Shown here: piece by piece, positions 26,479 through 35,300 of the stretch | Position numbering within the stretch: the stretch's first letter is position 1 | How the letters are laid out: the number at the start of each line of letters is the position of its first letter | Source of the DNA: Micromonospora polyrhachis | GTDB lineage: Bacteria > Actinomycetota > Actinomycetes > Mycobacteriales > Micromonosporaceae | DNA: 64,000 nucleotides | Direction of reading: 5' to 3' | Assembly: GCF_014203835.1 (NCBI RefSeq) | Contig: NZ_JACHJW010000001.1 | Location: 4,414,501-4,478,500, forward strand | Notes under the pieces: model-generated | Databases searched by the model: none | Seen by the model: only the letters and a program-made list of their open reading frames with translations | Told to the model about the DNA's origin: nothing | Made by a program: the position numbers and the translations under genes

Positions 26479-26721
26479 GGTGATCGCCGCCTTCGCGTCC
26501 GGACCGGACGACCTCGTGGATGGTCAGGCCGGCTGCGCTGGCGGCGAACTGGTGGCGCCGTGGAGGGCGGCCTGGCATCGCGCGGATGGTCACCGGGGTT
26601 GTGGCCGGAGCGGATACGCGACGATGATTGACAGAACGTAAGGCAGTGGTTGCGTAAAGCTGTTGCATTGCCGCAACATTTCCTTAATCTGGCGATCCAC
26701 GGCATCTCGGGAGGGCTGCAC

Positions 26722-27933
26722 ATGTCCCGCAGAGCCACCGTGGACACCGTCATCGGGCAGCGCATCCGGGACCGGCGGGAACTGGCCGGTTGGAGCATCC
26801 GGCACGCCGCCGACCGCGCCGGCATCGCGGCTTCGACCTGGTCACGGATCGAACACGGTCGGATATCCGCCGACAGCCGGGCCACCCTCGCGGCCATCGC
26901 CCAAGCCCTGCGATGTCCGGTCGCCGACCTGACCGGCCTGCCCGCGGATCCGGTGGGTCGGGACCGGATCGAGACCGGCGGTGCGCTCTACGAGACGATC
27001 CGCGCCGTGGTCGACGCGGACCTGGACTGCCGCCCGGACGGCTCTGACCATGCGTCCGACCCGCTCCCCGCGCTGACGCGGGAACTGGACCTGGTCTGTG
27101 ACCTGCGGGCCCGGTGCGAGTACGTCTCAGCAGCCACCCGCCTGCCCGCCCTGATCCGTGGCCTGCATCGGGCTACCTTCGGCTCGGAACGTGACCGGGC
27201 GCTACAGGCACTGGTCGTCGCGATGGACACCGCCTCGTTCGTGGTCCGCTACGCCGGTCATCCCGGCTCGGCCTGCCTGGTGGCCGAACGGACGCGGCAG
27301 GCCGCCGAGACGCTGGGGGATCCGGTGCTGCTGGGGCTGGCCACCTGGTCGCGGGTGCACGCGGCCCTGGGCATGGGGTTGCTGCCCCGCGCCCGGCAAC
27401 TGGCCGAGCGCGGAGTACACGACCTCAGGAACTGCACGAACGCACCGGCCGGGGCGGAGATGTACGGGCAACTGTTGATGACCCAGGCGTTCACGTTGTT
27501 CGTCGAGGGACGTACGGAAGACTCGTTGGAGCCGGTCGCGGAGGCGCAGGCAATTGCGGCGCGGACCGGCGAGTCGGCGGCGTTACGGCTGATGTTCGGC
27601 CCGACGAACATCAGCCTTTGGCGCATTTCCATGGAAGCCGGCGGAGCCGATCCGGACCGGGCCGTCGAGATCGCCCGACATACCCAACCACAACTCGTCG
27701 ACTCGGTGTCCCGGCAGTTCGCGTACTACGCCGACACCGGGCGGGCGCTGGCCCGAACCGGCAAGGACCAGGAGGCGCTACGGATGCTGCTCACCGCCGA
27801 GCGGCTGGGGCCGCAGCGGATGCGCTCCCCGTTGATCGCCGAGACCGTACGCGGAATGTTGGACCGAGCCCGGCGCGGCACCGGATGGACCGAGCTACGT
27901 GGCCTGTGTGAACGTCTCGGCCTCGGCCATTAG
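26722..27933 (+). CDS. XRE family regulator with TPR-like C-terminal domain
   Basis: The 403-residue protein has an N-terminal helix-turn-helix of the Cro/CI type (about 12-70: IGQRIRDRRELAGWSIRHAADRAG, STWSRIEHGRISADSRATLAAIA) followed by a ~300-residue all-helical domain with TPR-like repeats. This architecture is common in actinomycete developmental or signal-binding regulators. GGGAGG lies about 7 nt before the ATG. Upstream DNA (26640-26700) is comparatively AT-rich and holds GTTGC-ATTGCC-GCAAC, a possible operator. Its stop codon overlaps that of the convergent SseB-like gene by 4 bp. Confidence 0.82.
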   Translation: MSRRATVDTVIGQRIRDRRELAGWSIRHAADRAGIAASTWSRIEHGRISADSRATLAAIAQALRCPVADLTGLPADPVGRDRIETGGALYETIRAVVDADLDCRPDGSDHASDPLPALTRELDLVCDLRARCEYVSAATRLPALIRGLHRATFGSERDRALQALVVAMDTASFVVRYAGHPGSACLVAERTRQAAETLGDPVLLGLATWSRVHAALGMGLLPRARQLAERGVHDLRNCTNAPAGAEMYGQLLMTQAFTLFVEGRTEDSLEPVAEAQAIAARTGESAALRLMFGPTNISLWRISMEAGGADPDRAVEIARHTQPQLVDSVSRQFAYYADTGRALARTGKDQEALRMLLTAERLGPQRMRSPLIAETVRGMLDRARRGTGWTELRGLCERLGLGH

Positions 27934-28754
27934 CCGACCGGCCTGGCCCGCTCGGGTGGCTCGACTGAGGTGTCGGCCCGCTCGGGTGGCTCGACCGAGG
28001 TGTCGGCCTGGATGGCCGCCTTGATCTGGGCGGTGAGCGAGTCCAACACCGTAGCCGGGATCCGGAGACCGTTGTGGTGATCCGGGTCTACCAACGCCGC
28101 GCAGCCCGCCGGCCAGTACTCCAGCACATCGAGGAAGGGCGCGATCATCCACGGCACGTCGCCGAGTCGGGCCCGCAACCGTACCGCCGAACTGAACAGC
28201 ACGATTCCCTCGTCGGCCGGGCTCGTTCCGTCCCGCCACCACGCGAACTCGGCATCGGAGAGGTCACGCGACGGCGACCCCGTCGGCAGGGTCGGTACCA
28301 CCACATCGGATTCCAACAGCGCGCCAAGGTACGCCGCCGGATCGTCGCCAGCCGCCCGTAGCGCGGCGTCCAGGGGATGCTCGCTAGTCGCCCGGTCCGC
28401 CAACTCGGCCATCAGCTCCGGCTCCAGCAGCACCTGGCTGGCCAGGGTCGGGTCGATGAGCAGCGCCCATCGTGGGTCGGGCCAGTGGTGGACCAGGTCG
28501 AGGACCGGCCAGACGATCGGTGGGGCCTGGATCTCGACCGGCCCGGTGCACAGCCGGTCGACCGAGGTGAAGACCACGACCATGGTCGAGCCGTCGGGGC
28601 CCGCCACGGTCGGCCACCTCGCCCCGTCGGAATCGGCCGGCATGACCACACAGGTCTCCAGCAGAGCGGTCAGATAGCCGTCCACGTCCCGGCGCTGGGC
28701 AGCCACATCCAGCAGCCCGATCAGGTAGTCGTCCGGCCGCCACCCCGCCGTCAT
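27930..28754 (-). CDS. SseB-like protein with two tandem domains (T7SS locus)
   Basis: The 274-residue protein contains two copies of a domain resembling the SseB N-terminal fold (first: LLETCVVMPADSDG, VVVFTSVDRL, VLDLVHHWPD, ALLIDP; second: LLESDVVVPTLPTG, IVLFSSAVRL, FLDVLEYWP, ALVDPDHH). SseB-type domains are common in ESX-associated cytoplasmic proteins of actinobacteria, where a role as substrate chaperone or regulator is presumed. The ATG overlaps the eccE stop as ATGA. The tail contains a 10-residue repeat (ADTSVEPPER twice), encoded by a 30-bp tandem duplication at 27946-28005. Confidence 0.7.
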   Translation of the reverse strand: MTAGWRPDDYLIGLLDVAAQRRDVDGYLTALLETCVVMPADSDGARWPTVAGPDGSTMVVVFTSVDRLCTGPVEIQAPPIVWPVLDLVHHWPDPRWALLIDPTLASQVLLEPELMAELADRATSEHPLDAALRAAGDDPAAYLGALLESDVVVPTLPTGSPSRDLSDAEFAWWRDGTSPADEGIVLFSSAVRLRARLGDVPWMIAPFLDVLEYWPAGCAALVDPDHHNGLRIPATVLDSLTAQIKAAIQADTSVEPPERADTSVEPPERARPVG

Positions 28755-30667
28755 CGTCCGCTGCCCGGCGCACCGGCCGCCGCGACCGTGGCCACCTCGG
28801 TCTCTCCCGGCCCGCCGAACCGACGCTCCCATTCGGTCAGGTCCAGCCAGACGTAGCTGTTCACCCCGCCGCCGACCAGGGCCACCATCTCGTCGGGCAA
28901 CCGGGTCAACGCTCGCGGGGTGTCGCCGGTCATGTCGAGCACATCGGCGACGATCTCCGCCTCCTCCGTGCTCAACCGGCCGAGCACCACCAACTGCGCT
29001 CCGGCCAACCGGCGGGTGTCGTGGCTGGTCAGCCGGGGCAGCACGGTGAGCCGGGTCTGCCACGGCCGAAGGCCATCGGAAACGGTCAGCTTGTCGGTCT
29101 GTTCGACCACGATCAGCGTGGGCTGTTGCGGGTTGCCGGCCGGCGGTGGTGCCAGGTCCAGTCGTACCCGGTCCGGAACGCCGCTCGCCGCCGCGAACGC
29201 GTGCCATTGCGCTGCTCCGTCGGTGCGTACGCACACCAGGGCGCCGCAGGCGAGCGCGCGACCGGCGAGCAGTCGCGCGATCCCGTCGCCGCCGACGAGC
29301 ACCACCTCGGTCGGGCGACGGCGGAAGAGGCGTACGACGCTGGGGTTCTGGTCCACGTCCTGGCCGAGTCGCAGCCCCACCGCGGACTGGGACGTTGTGG
29401 TGGCACCGGCCCCCGCCGGGTCTCGTGCCGAGCTTGCCCCGGGCGGGGTGAGTGGCCACCAGGGCGCACCGATCGGATCGAGACCGACGGCCAGTGCGGC
29501 GGTGGCGTAGCCGCCAGTGGGCGGAAGGGCCGCGGCGGTGGGGCCCGCGGCGTACGCGGCAACCGGGTGCCGGTCGTCGAGCCGACGCACGTGGTGTCCG
29601 GTCCGTCGGGCCTGCTCACGTAGGGCCCGGTCGCTGGCGTCGACGTGGTCTGCGGAGGCGAGGAGCCGCACCAACTGCCGGGCGTAGCTGCTGTCCGAGG
29701 TGCCGCCGATCGTGAGCGAGCTGGTCACCGCGACCGCGGGCGACCCGGCGGCGAGGGTCGGCCCGACTGGTTCACCTCCCGGCTCCCCGCCGACCAGGTA
29801 GCAGACCTGGTGTAACCCGTCGGCGAGAAGCGCGCCGCGCTGGTCGTGCACCGTTGCGGGGGAGCCGGGCACCAAGCCGGCGGCGTCGAGCACGAACCCC
29901 AGTTCCTGGGCGTCCAGGATGCGGTAGGTGAAACCGGACGACCGGAGGATGCGGCGGGCCCGCAGCATCGCCGATGCGGTAGTCGATGCCGCCGCATCCG
30001 GACCGCCGCCCCGCCGGTTCGCCGCGATCGCTCCCCCGCAGGCGTCGACCCGCACGCACAACCAGGAGATATGTTGGGCGGCCGTGGGGTGTCCGGCAGC
30101 GAGCTGACGGTACGACCCGACGACCGGGACACCGTCCGGTAGCAGCCCGCTGGGACCGGGCAGGATGTGCTCGACCACCTGGACCGCAGAGGGATCGCCG
30201 GCACCTTGGAAGATCCGGCGGAGGACCGCGACCGGCGGTCGTCGAGCCGCGTCCGGCCGCAGATCGGTGCGCTCGGCCAGTTCGGCCACCGCGAACCAGC
30301 CTCCACTGTCCTCGGCCACCCCGACCCTGCCGCCTCGGCGTTCCACGGAGCGGGCCCGGACCGGCCCGGAGAGTGCGAGCAGGTGGGTATCGGCGGGCGC
30401 GTTCCCGGTAGGGACGTCCCCGGCCGGGGCGGAGGGCGGCCGTGGCGCGTCCCGGGAGCCGGGATCAGTCGAGGGTGCCGGGAAGCGGCGTCGCCGTCGG
30501 CTCTCGGATGCGGCGGCGAGCAGCCCCGCAGCCGGCAGGGCCAGGCAGAGCGCGACCCCGGGCCACCACGGGCCGGGCCGGGTAACGGCGAGCAACACCG
30601 CGGCCAACCCGGACTGACCGGCCAGCAGTACGCCGATCAGCCGGCCACCGGTGGCCGAGTCAGGCAC
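28751..30667 (-). CDS. eccE: Type VII secretion protein EccE
   Basis: From the GTG at 30667 the protein has 638 residues: two N-terminal membrane helices (about 10-28 and 34-52), a basic/Pro linker, then the EccE cytoplasmic domain with GWFAVAELAERTDL, LPDGVPVVGSYRQLAAGHP, a WLCVRVDA strand and a conserved arginine-rich helix (LRARRILRSSGFTYRILD). In mycobacterial ESX systems EccE lies at the periphery of the EccBCDE membrane complex. This start overlaps the upstream stop as GTGCCTGA, typical of coupling; a start at 30724 would run deep into the upstream gene. Length and context make the call safe although EccE is the least conserved component. Confidence 0.8.
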   Translation of the reverse strand: MPDSATGGRLIGVLLAGQSGLAAVLLAVTRPGPWWPGVALCLALPAAGLLAAASESRRRRRFPAPSTDPGSRDAPRPPSAPAGDVPTGNAPADTHLLALSGPVRARSVERRGGRVGVAEDSGGWFAVAELAERTDLRPDAARRPPVAVLRRIFQGAGDPSAVQVVEHILPGPSGLLPDGVPVVGSYRQLAAGHPTAAQHISWLCVRVDACGGAIAANRRGGGPDAAASTTASAMLRARRILRSSGFTYRILDAQELGFVLDAAGLVPGSPATVHDQRGALLADGLHQVCYLVGGEPGGEPVGPTLAAGSPAVAVTSSLTIGGTSDSSYARQLVRLLASADHVDASDRALREQARRTGHHVRRLDDRHPVAAYAAGPTAAALPPTGGYATAALAVGLDPIGAPWWPLTPPGASSARDPAGAGATTTSQSAVGLRLGQDVDQNPSVVRLFRRRPTEVVLVGGDGIARLLAGRALACGALVCVRTDGAAQWHAFAAASGVPDRVRLDLAPPPAGNPQQPTLIVVEQTDKLTVSDGLRPWQTRLTVLPRLTSHDTRRLAGAQLVVLGRLSTEEAEIVADVLDMTGDTPRALTRLPDEMVALVGGGVNSYVWLDLTEWERRFGGPGETEVATVAAAGAPGSGR

Positions 30668-32054
30668 GTCTGTCCCCGTTCTCCGTCCGGTCGCCGTCCG
30701 CCACCCCGTTCTCCGTCCGGTCACCGTTCGCCACCCCGGTCCGATCCGACGCCGGGGTGCTGTCGGGTTGGGCGAACCGATCTCCCACCAGCCCGGCGTG
30801 GGCGGCGTCGAGGAGTCGGGTCCGTTCGGCCGAGAGCCAGACTACGTCGAACGCTTCGTCGGCGACCAGGTTCCGGACCGCTCGACCCTCGGGCGTCCAG
30901 GATGCCTCCGGTGGTACGGCGGAGGCACCGGGCGGCAGGAAGTTCAGCACCTCGCTGATCGCCTCGGCCGCAAGCCGGAGCAGGTCCTGGACGTGCTCGC
31001 GTTCGGCGGGGTGGTCCATTGCCGACTGGGCCGCCTCCGCCTCCGACCCTCGGGCCACCGCCAGCCACTCGCCCGGGTCGATGATGGTCGAGGGGCGGCC
31101 GGCCGGCCCGAACCGGGTACCGGGACCGGAGGCGGGATTGGCCGGCAGGCGGAACGTGTAACTGCGAGACCGTCCACAGTCGACGCAGTTGCCCTCGTAC
31201 CGGGTGAGGTGGGCGTCGGGTAGCCGGCTGGTGGCCGACGATGGCGGGAATTCGTTCGAGCCGCAGCCACACGGGTTCAACCGCAGGAACATCATGGCTT
31301 CTTCGGTGCTGCGGGCCGATAGGTGATCGCTGCTTTCGGCGGCGGGTAGACCGTCGGTCCGACCGGCTTCGGCTGGCGTCGATGTCGGTACGACCGGCGA
31401 TGGCCGCTGCTCGGGCGATTGCGCTGCGAATGGTGCCGCGACCGGGACCGCCTCGGCGGCGGGAATCGGAGTGCTGGACAGTGTGCCGTTCGCGTCCAGG
31501 CGCTCCGCCCACATCCGGTAGTCGTCCCGCACGGCCGCCAGCCGAGGCGCGTCGAACCGCTCGGGTGCCTCCTCCCACATCTCGCGTCCTCGTTCGGTCC
31601 AGAACGCCGTGGGCGGCGGCGTGGCCGCCCCGGCCGGAACGAACTTGAGGACCTCGTCCATGGCGGCCGAGGCGAGCGCGAACTCCTCGGCGGTCTCCGT
31701 CGGGTCCTCCTCGACATCCTCGCCGAGCCAGACCGTCAGGCCGGCGACGATCCGGTCTGCCACCCAGAGCCACTCGCCCGCGTCGACCAGTCGGGATGGT
31801 GTATCGCCGCCGAACGCCTCGGGCTGGGCTTCACCGTCGGGAGCGATCGCATACCTGAACTCCCGGCCGACTCCGCATCCCGCGCACTGTCCGGCGTAGC
31901 AGTCGATCGGTTGGCCGTCGATCAGCAGGAGGGCGTGTTGATCGAGTTCCAGTCCGGCCTCGCCACATGTGGGACAGGCCAGCAGTTCCAGGTGGAGCTG
32001 CGCCTCGTTACGGGACCGGGCGGGTAGCGGCGTCATCGGACCGGTCCCGCTCAT
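30660..32054 (-). CDS. Duplicated zinc-ribbon/helical protein (T7SS locus), unknown function
   Basis: The 464-residue protein consists of two homologous halves. Each has a zinc-ribbon-like unit (half 1: LACPTCGEAG with CAGCG; half 2: LNPCGCGSNE with CVDCGRSR) carrying an aromatic/basic strand (REFRYAI, RSYTFRLP), a PSRLVDAGEWLWVAD / PSTIIDPGEWLAVAR segment, and a helical part ending in EVLKFVPAGAATPPPTAFWTERG / EVLNFLPPGASAVPPEASWTPEG. No membrane segments. I do not know a named family; its place between eccE and the giant gene suggests a cytoplasmic ESX accessory. Start ATG 32054 overlaps the upstream stop as ATGA. A 30-bp repeat encodes the tail. Confidence 0.65.
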   Translation of the reverse strand: MSGTGPMTPLPARSRNEAQLHLELLACPTCGEAGLELDQHALLLIDGQPIDCYAGQCAGCGVGREFRYAIAPDGEAQPEAFGGDTPSRLVDAGEWLWVADRIVAGLTVWLGEDVEEDPTETAEEFALASAAMDEVLKFVPAGAATPPPTAFWTERGREMWEEAPERFDAPRLAAVRDDYRMWAERLDANGTLSSTPIPAAEAVPVAAPFAAQSPEQRPSPVVPTSTPAEAGRTDGLPAAESSDHLSARSTEEAMMFLRLNPCGCGSNEFPPSSATSRLPDAHLTRYEGNCVDCGRSRSYTFRLPANPASGPGTRFGPAGRPSTIIDPGEWLAVARGSEAEAAQSAMDHPAEREHVQDLLRLAAEAISEVLNFLPPGASAVPPEASWTPEGRAVRNLVADEAFDVVWLSAERTRLLDAAHAGLVGDRFAQPDSTPASDRTGVANGDRTENGVADGDRTENGDRRA

Positions 32055-32281
32055 CCGGCGAACGTGACCCGGCTCGGGAACTCGCCGTTCGCACGCCACA
32101 GCCGTTTGATCTTCGCCGCCATCATCGCCCCGTTGGTGTCCAGTTCGCCGGCGCCACCGCTCGCCGCCCCGGTCTGTCTGTCGATCACCAACGTACGGTC
32201 AAACCGTTCGTCGAGACCGTAGGCGTAGCGGATCACGGCAGGATCCTCCGCGATCTGTCTGGCGACCATCAGAATTGCCAC
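32051..32281 (-). CDS. Small conserved-looking protein (76 aa) in T7SS locus
   Basis: The 76-residue product begins MAILMVARQIAEDPAVIRYAYG and continues with a strand FDRTLVIDRQTG and a helix AAKIKRLWRANGEFP. I do not recognise the family. It is coupled (ATGA) to the zinc-ribbon gene downstream and starts 51 bp after the stop of the giant gene, in the same operon. Soluble, probably cytoplasmic. Confidence 0.55.
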   Translation of the reverse strand: MAILMVARQIAEDPAVIRYAYGLDERFDRTLVIDRQTGAASGGAGELDTNGAMMAAKIKRLWRANGEFPSRVTFAG

Positions 32282-32332
32282 CGGTGCCGGCCTCCCGCTG
32301 ACGTGTCTCGATCAGAACTCTGCCGACGAGTC

Positions 32333-35300
32333 TCAGCCACGGACCGTCAGCCTGTCGAGGGCACCGGGCACCGGACCGGACGGGCCGGCGGCGGGTGCCG
32401 GACGGCTGGTCATCGCCGCGAGTTCCGCGTGCTCGGCCCGGGTGACGGGAATGCCCAGCTCGTCCAGCGTCGCGCAGAGCCTCGTGACCACCTGTTCCCG
32501 TCCACCGTCGTCCACCAACTGCCGCAGGGCGGTGAACCGATCCGGGGGCAGGGCACCTTCGAAACCCTCCAGCACCTCGCTGAGCCGTCGCGGAATCCGG
32601 TCCTGCCAGTTGGCGGTGTGGTTCGCTGCCGCGTGTGCTTCGGCGTACGACGCCGTGGGATGGGCGGCGAAGTATCGCGCCTCGGCGAGTTCGTGCTCCA
32701 GCAGCACGAGGTCGGCGGGCAGGTATTCGCCGGTCCGGAGCCGGAGCCACGCCTCGGCGATGTCCGGGTGCGGATCGTAGCGCCGCGGCACCACCCTCCG
32801 ACCGTCGTCCGAGTCGATCGGGTGCTCGTCGAGGAACAGGTGCTGGCGTACCAGCTCGATCTCCTCGGGGCGGAAACCTCGGGAGCCGTCCTGCCGGGCT
32901 GCGTCGGCGAGCGCCACCGCGATCTCCGCCACGTCGTCGACCGCCCGGATCTCGGCGTACGCGTCGGTGGCCCACTGCTCCAGCCGCGCGTCCAACTCCC
33001 AGCCCTCCTCGGGCCGGAGTTCCAGCAGGCCGCCAAAGGCTCGGAACGGTGGGTCGAAGGTGCCGGAGATGACATCGTCGAGTGTGCGCCGGGCAACGCT
33101 GTCCGCATCGAAGTATCCGTTCAGTCCGGAGTTGACCGGACCGATCGGCACCTGTGTCGCCTGACGTGGAGCGTTTGGTTGGCTGCCGTCCGGGTAGCCG
33201 ACGGTGATCAGCACCCCCGCACTGGCCAGCTGGTCCAGCCGTTGGCGGAGCGCCGGATCTCTCAGGTCGGCGTCGAGCAGTAACAGCCGACGTATCGACA
33301 CGGTGGACATCGGCTGGGGGTTCGGCAGGACGGGCCGGTTGGTGGGCGGTGGCGCGATGCCCAGCACTATCGGCGCGTGGCGCGAATGGGCGATGACGGT
33401 GACATCCGCGCCGCTGTGTCGTACCGTGTCGATGCTTTGCAGTACCGAGTGCAACGCATCCCTCCCGGCCGGGCCGGACATGAGCGGGCCGTTGAGCACC
33501 ACGGTAGCCACCCCGCTCGAATCACTGAGCCCGGCGGCGGGCGGCAGGGTGTCGGCGAAGCCATTCGGGTGGTTGGCGATCACCACCGCTACGTGTTGGG
33601 CATTTGCCAGATCACCGAAGACCTCTGCGGCGTAGGAGAGGTCGGGTGAATGCCACAGGATCTGCCGGGAAGTATGCGGGGCAGTGGGGTCCGCCGGGTC
33701 GGGCCACCCCTGCTTCAGCTGGGTGAGCGCGGCGAGCTGGGCGTCCTCCTCCGGCGTACGTGAGGAATTCCGGCGGAGGTCGGCCAGTCGTTCCTCGAGC
33801 AGGCTCTTGTGAGCCTGATAGAGCACGTCAGCCGGCACCCCGCGATACCCGGCGACCGTCGCCGCATAGTTCTCCGCCACCTCTCGGGCGGTGTCGCGCG
33901 GCAGCGCGGCGAACGCCTCGTGAACCGCGTTGACCAGGTCTCGATCGCGCAGGCCGCTCTGCATGAGGCCGTCGATCGCACTCGCCACCTTCGCCGTGTC
34001 CCAACCCCTGGCCTGGTAGAGGGCGTCGTAGGCTGCGTCGATCACATCCGCCACCTGCCGAAGCCGTGCGTTCTGTGCGAGGACGTAGTTCAGCCGTACC
34101 GCCGACGGCCCGCCGGTCATGTCGGCGAGCACGTTCTCCGCTCGGGCGCGGTCGACCGCCAATCCTCGGCCGAACCACTGTCCCGTGTACGCGTCGGTCA
34201 CCACCTGTCCGGACCCGTAGAGGGCCCGGGTGAAGGCGGATCTGGGCACTCCGTTGACCCCCAGCACCGCCGAGGCGAGCACCCCCGCTACGCCGGCACC
34301 CGCTACCACCGTGGTGTTGCCCAAGATCTTGGTCCAGGGCACCTCGCCGTTCGGCGAGGTGAGCTTGAGTTGAATGTAGGCGTTGAGCACCTCGACGAAC
34401 GCCTCACGTGGAGTCGGTCGGGCCCCCGCACCCGGCTGCGCACCACCCGGGGCCGGTGCCTTGTTCGGATCTACCACGATCAGGAGTTCGGCCGAGTCGT
34501 TCACCGGGTAGACCGCGACGGCCCGATCGCCCTCAAGAGGTTTGAACGCGACCTCGATGACCAGGCCGAAGGAGCTTTCGTTACGCAACACCCGCCCGGC
34601 TGTGCTGCCTTCGGGTACGACCTTGAGGAGGTAGCGCCCGCCACCCAGATCAACGGCCTCCGTGACGTGGGGAAGCTCGCCGTGCTCCTTCGGTTTCGTC
34701 AGTCTCGCGATGATCTCGTCCGCGACCGCCTCTTGCTTCTGGGCATCGAGGAAGTAGTCCCGTAGGGCGTCCTTCAGGGCCTGGACCTCTGCGGGTCTGG
34801 CGCTCCCGAGGAGCTTGACCAAGTCGTTGATGGTTGCCGACTGCTGCTGCTCGGCATGGGTGAGGCCCGCCCGGAGATCTGCCGGACTACTGTGCTTGGA
34901 CTTGTCGTATCCGAGCCCAGCCGCCTCAAGCTGGCCGTGCAACCATCCCTGCTCGTTCATCCTGCCGGCTGGGCCGGTGCCGGCGGCACCGGCACTGCGG
35001 TTGCCGAAGGCGCTGAGCCCGGAACCGCCCAGCACCGCGGAGTTGATGGCCGTCGTTCCGCCGATCACCGCGACATTCGGACCCGAGGGCTTGAGGAACT
35101 GGAACAGGCCGCGAGGACTGATTGCCTGGGCAACTTTTACAGCGTTCGCGGCGGCCTCCTGGACCTCCTTGATGAAGATCTCGCCCCTGCCGTCGCGTGG
35201 CACCTCCACGATGAATCCCTTGCCGGCGTGCACGAGGCGTACCCAGTTGTGCGGGCCTTCGTGGATCTCGATTTCGATCGAGCGTCCGGTTGTGGGCTTG

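Noticed and set aside
26479-26668. Possible minus-strand extension or second small ORF upstream of the cysteine-rich mini-protein
   Set aside because: Its frame runs into the 3' end of the ABC-F gene as a shadow and shows no motif; coding cannot be supported.
29021-31200. Long open frames antisense to EccE and the zinc-ribbon gene
   Set aside because: High GC content leaves many long antisense frames open; these lack family motifs while the opposite strand has clear domains and coupled starts.
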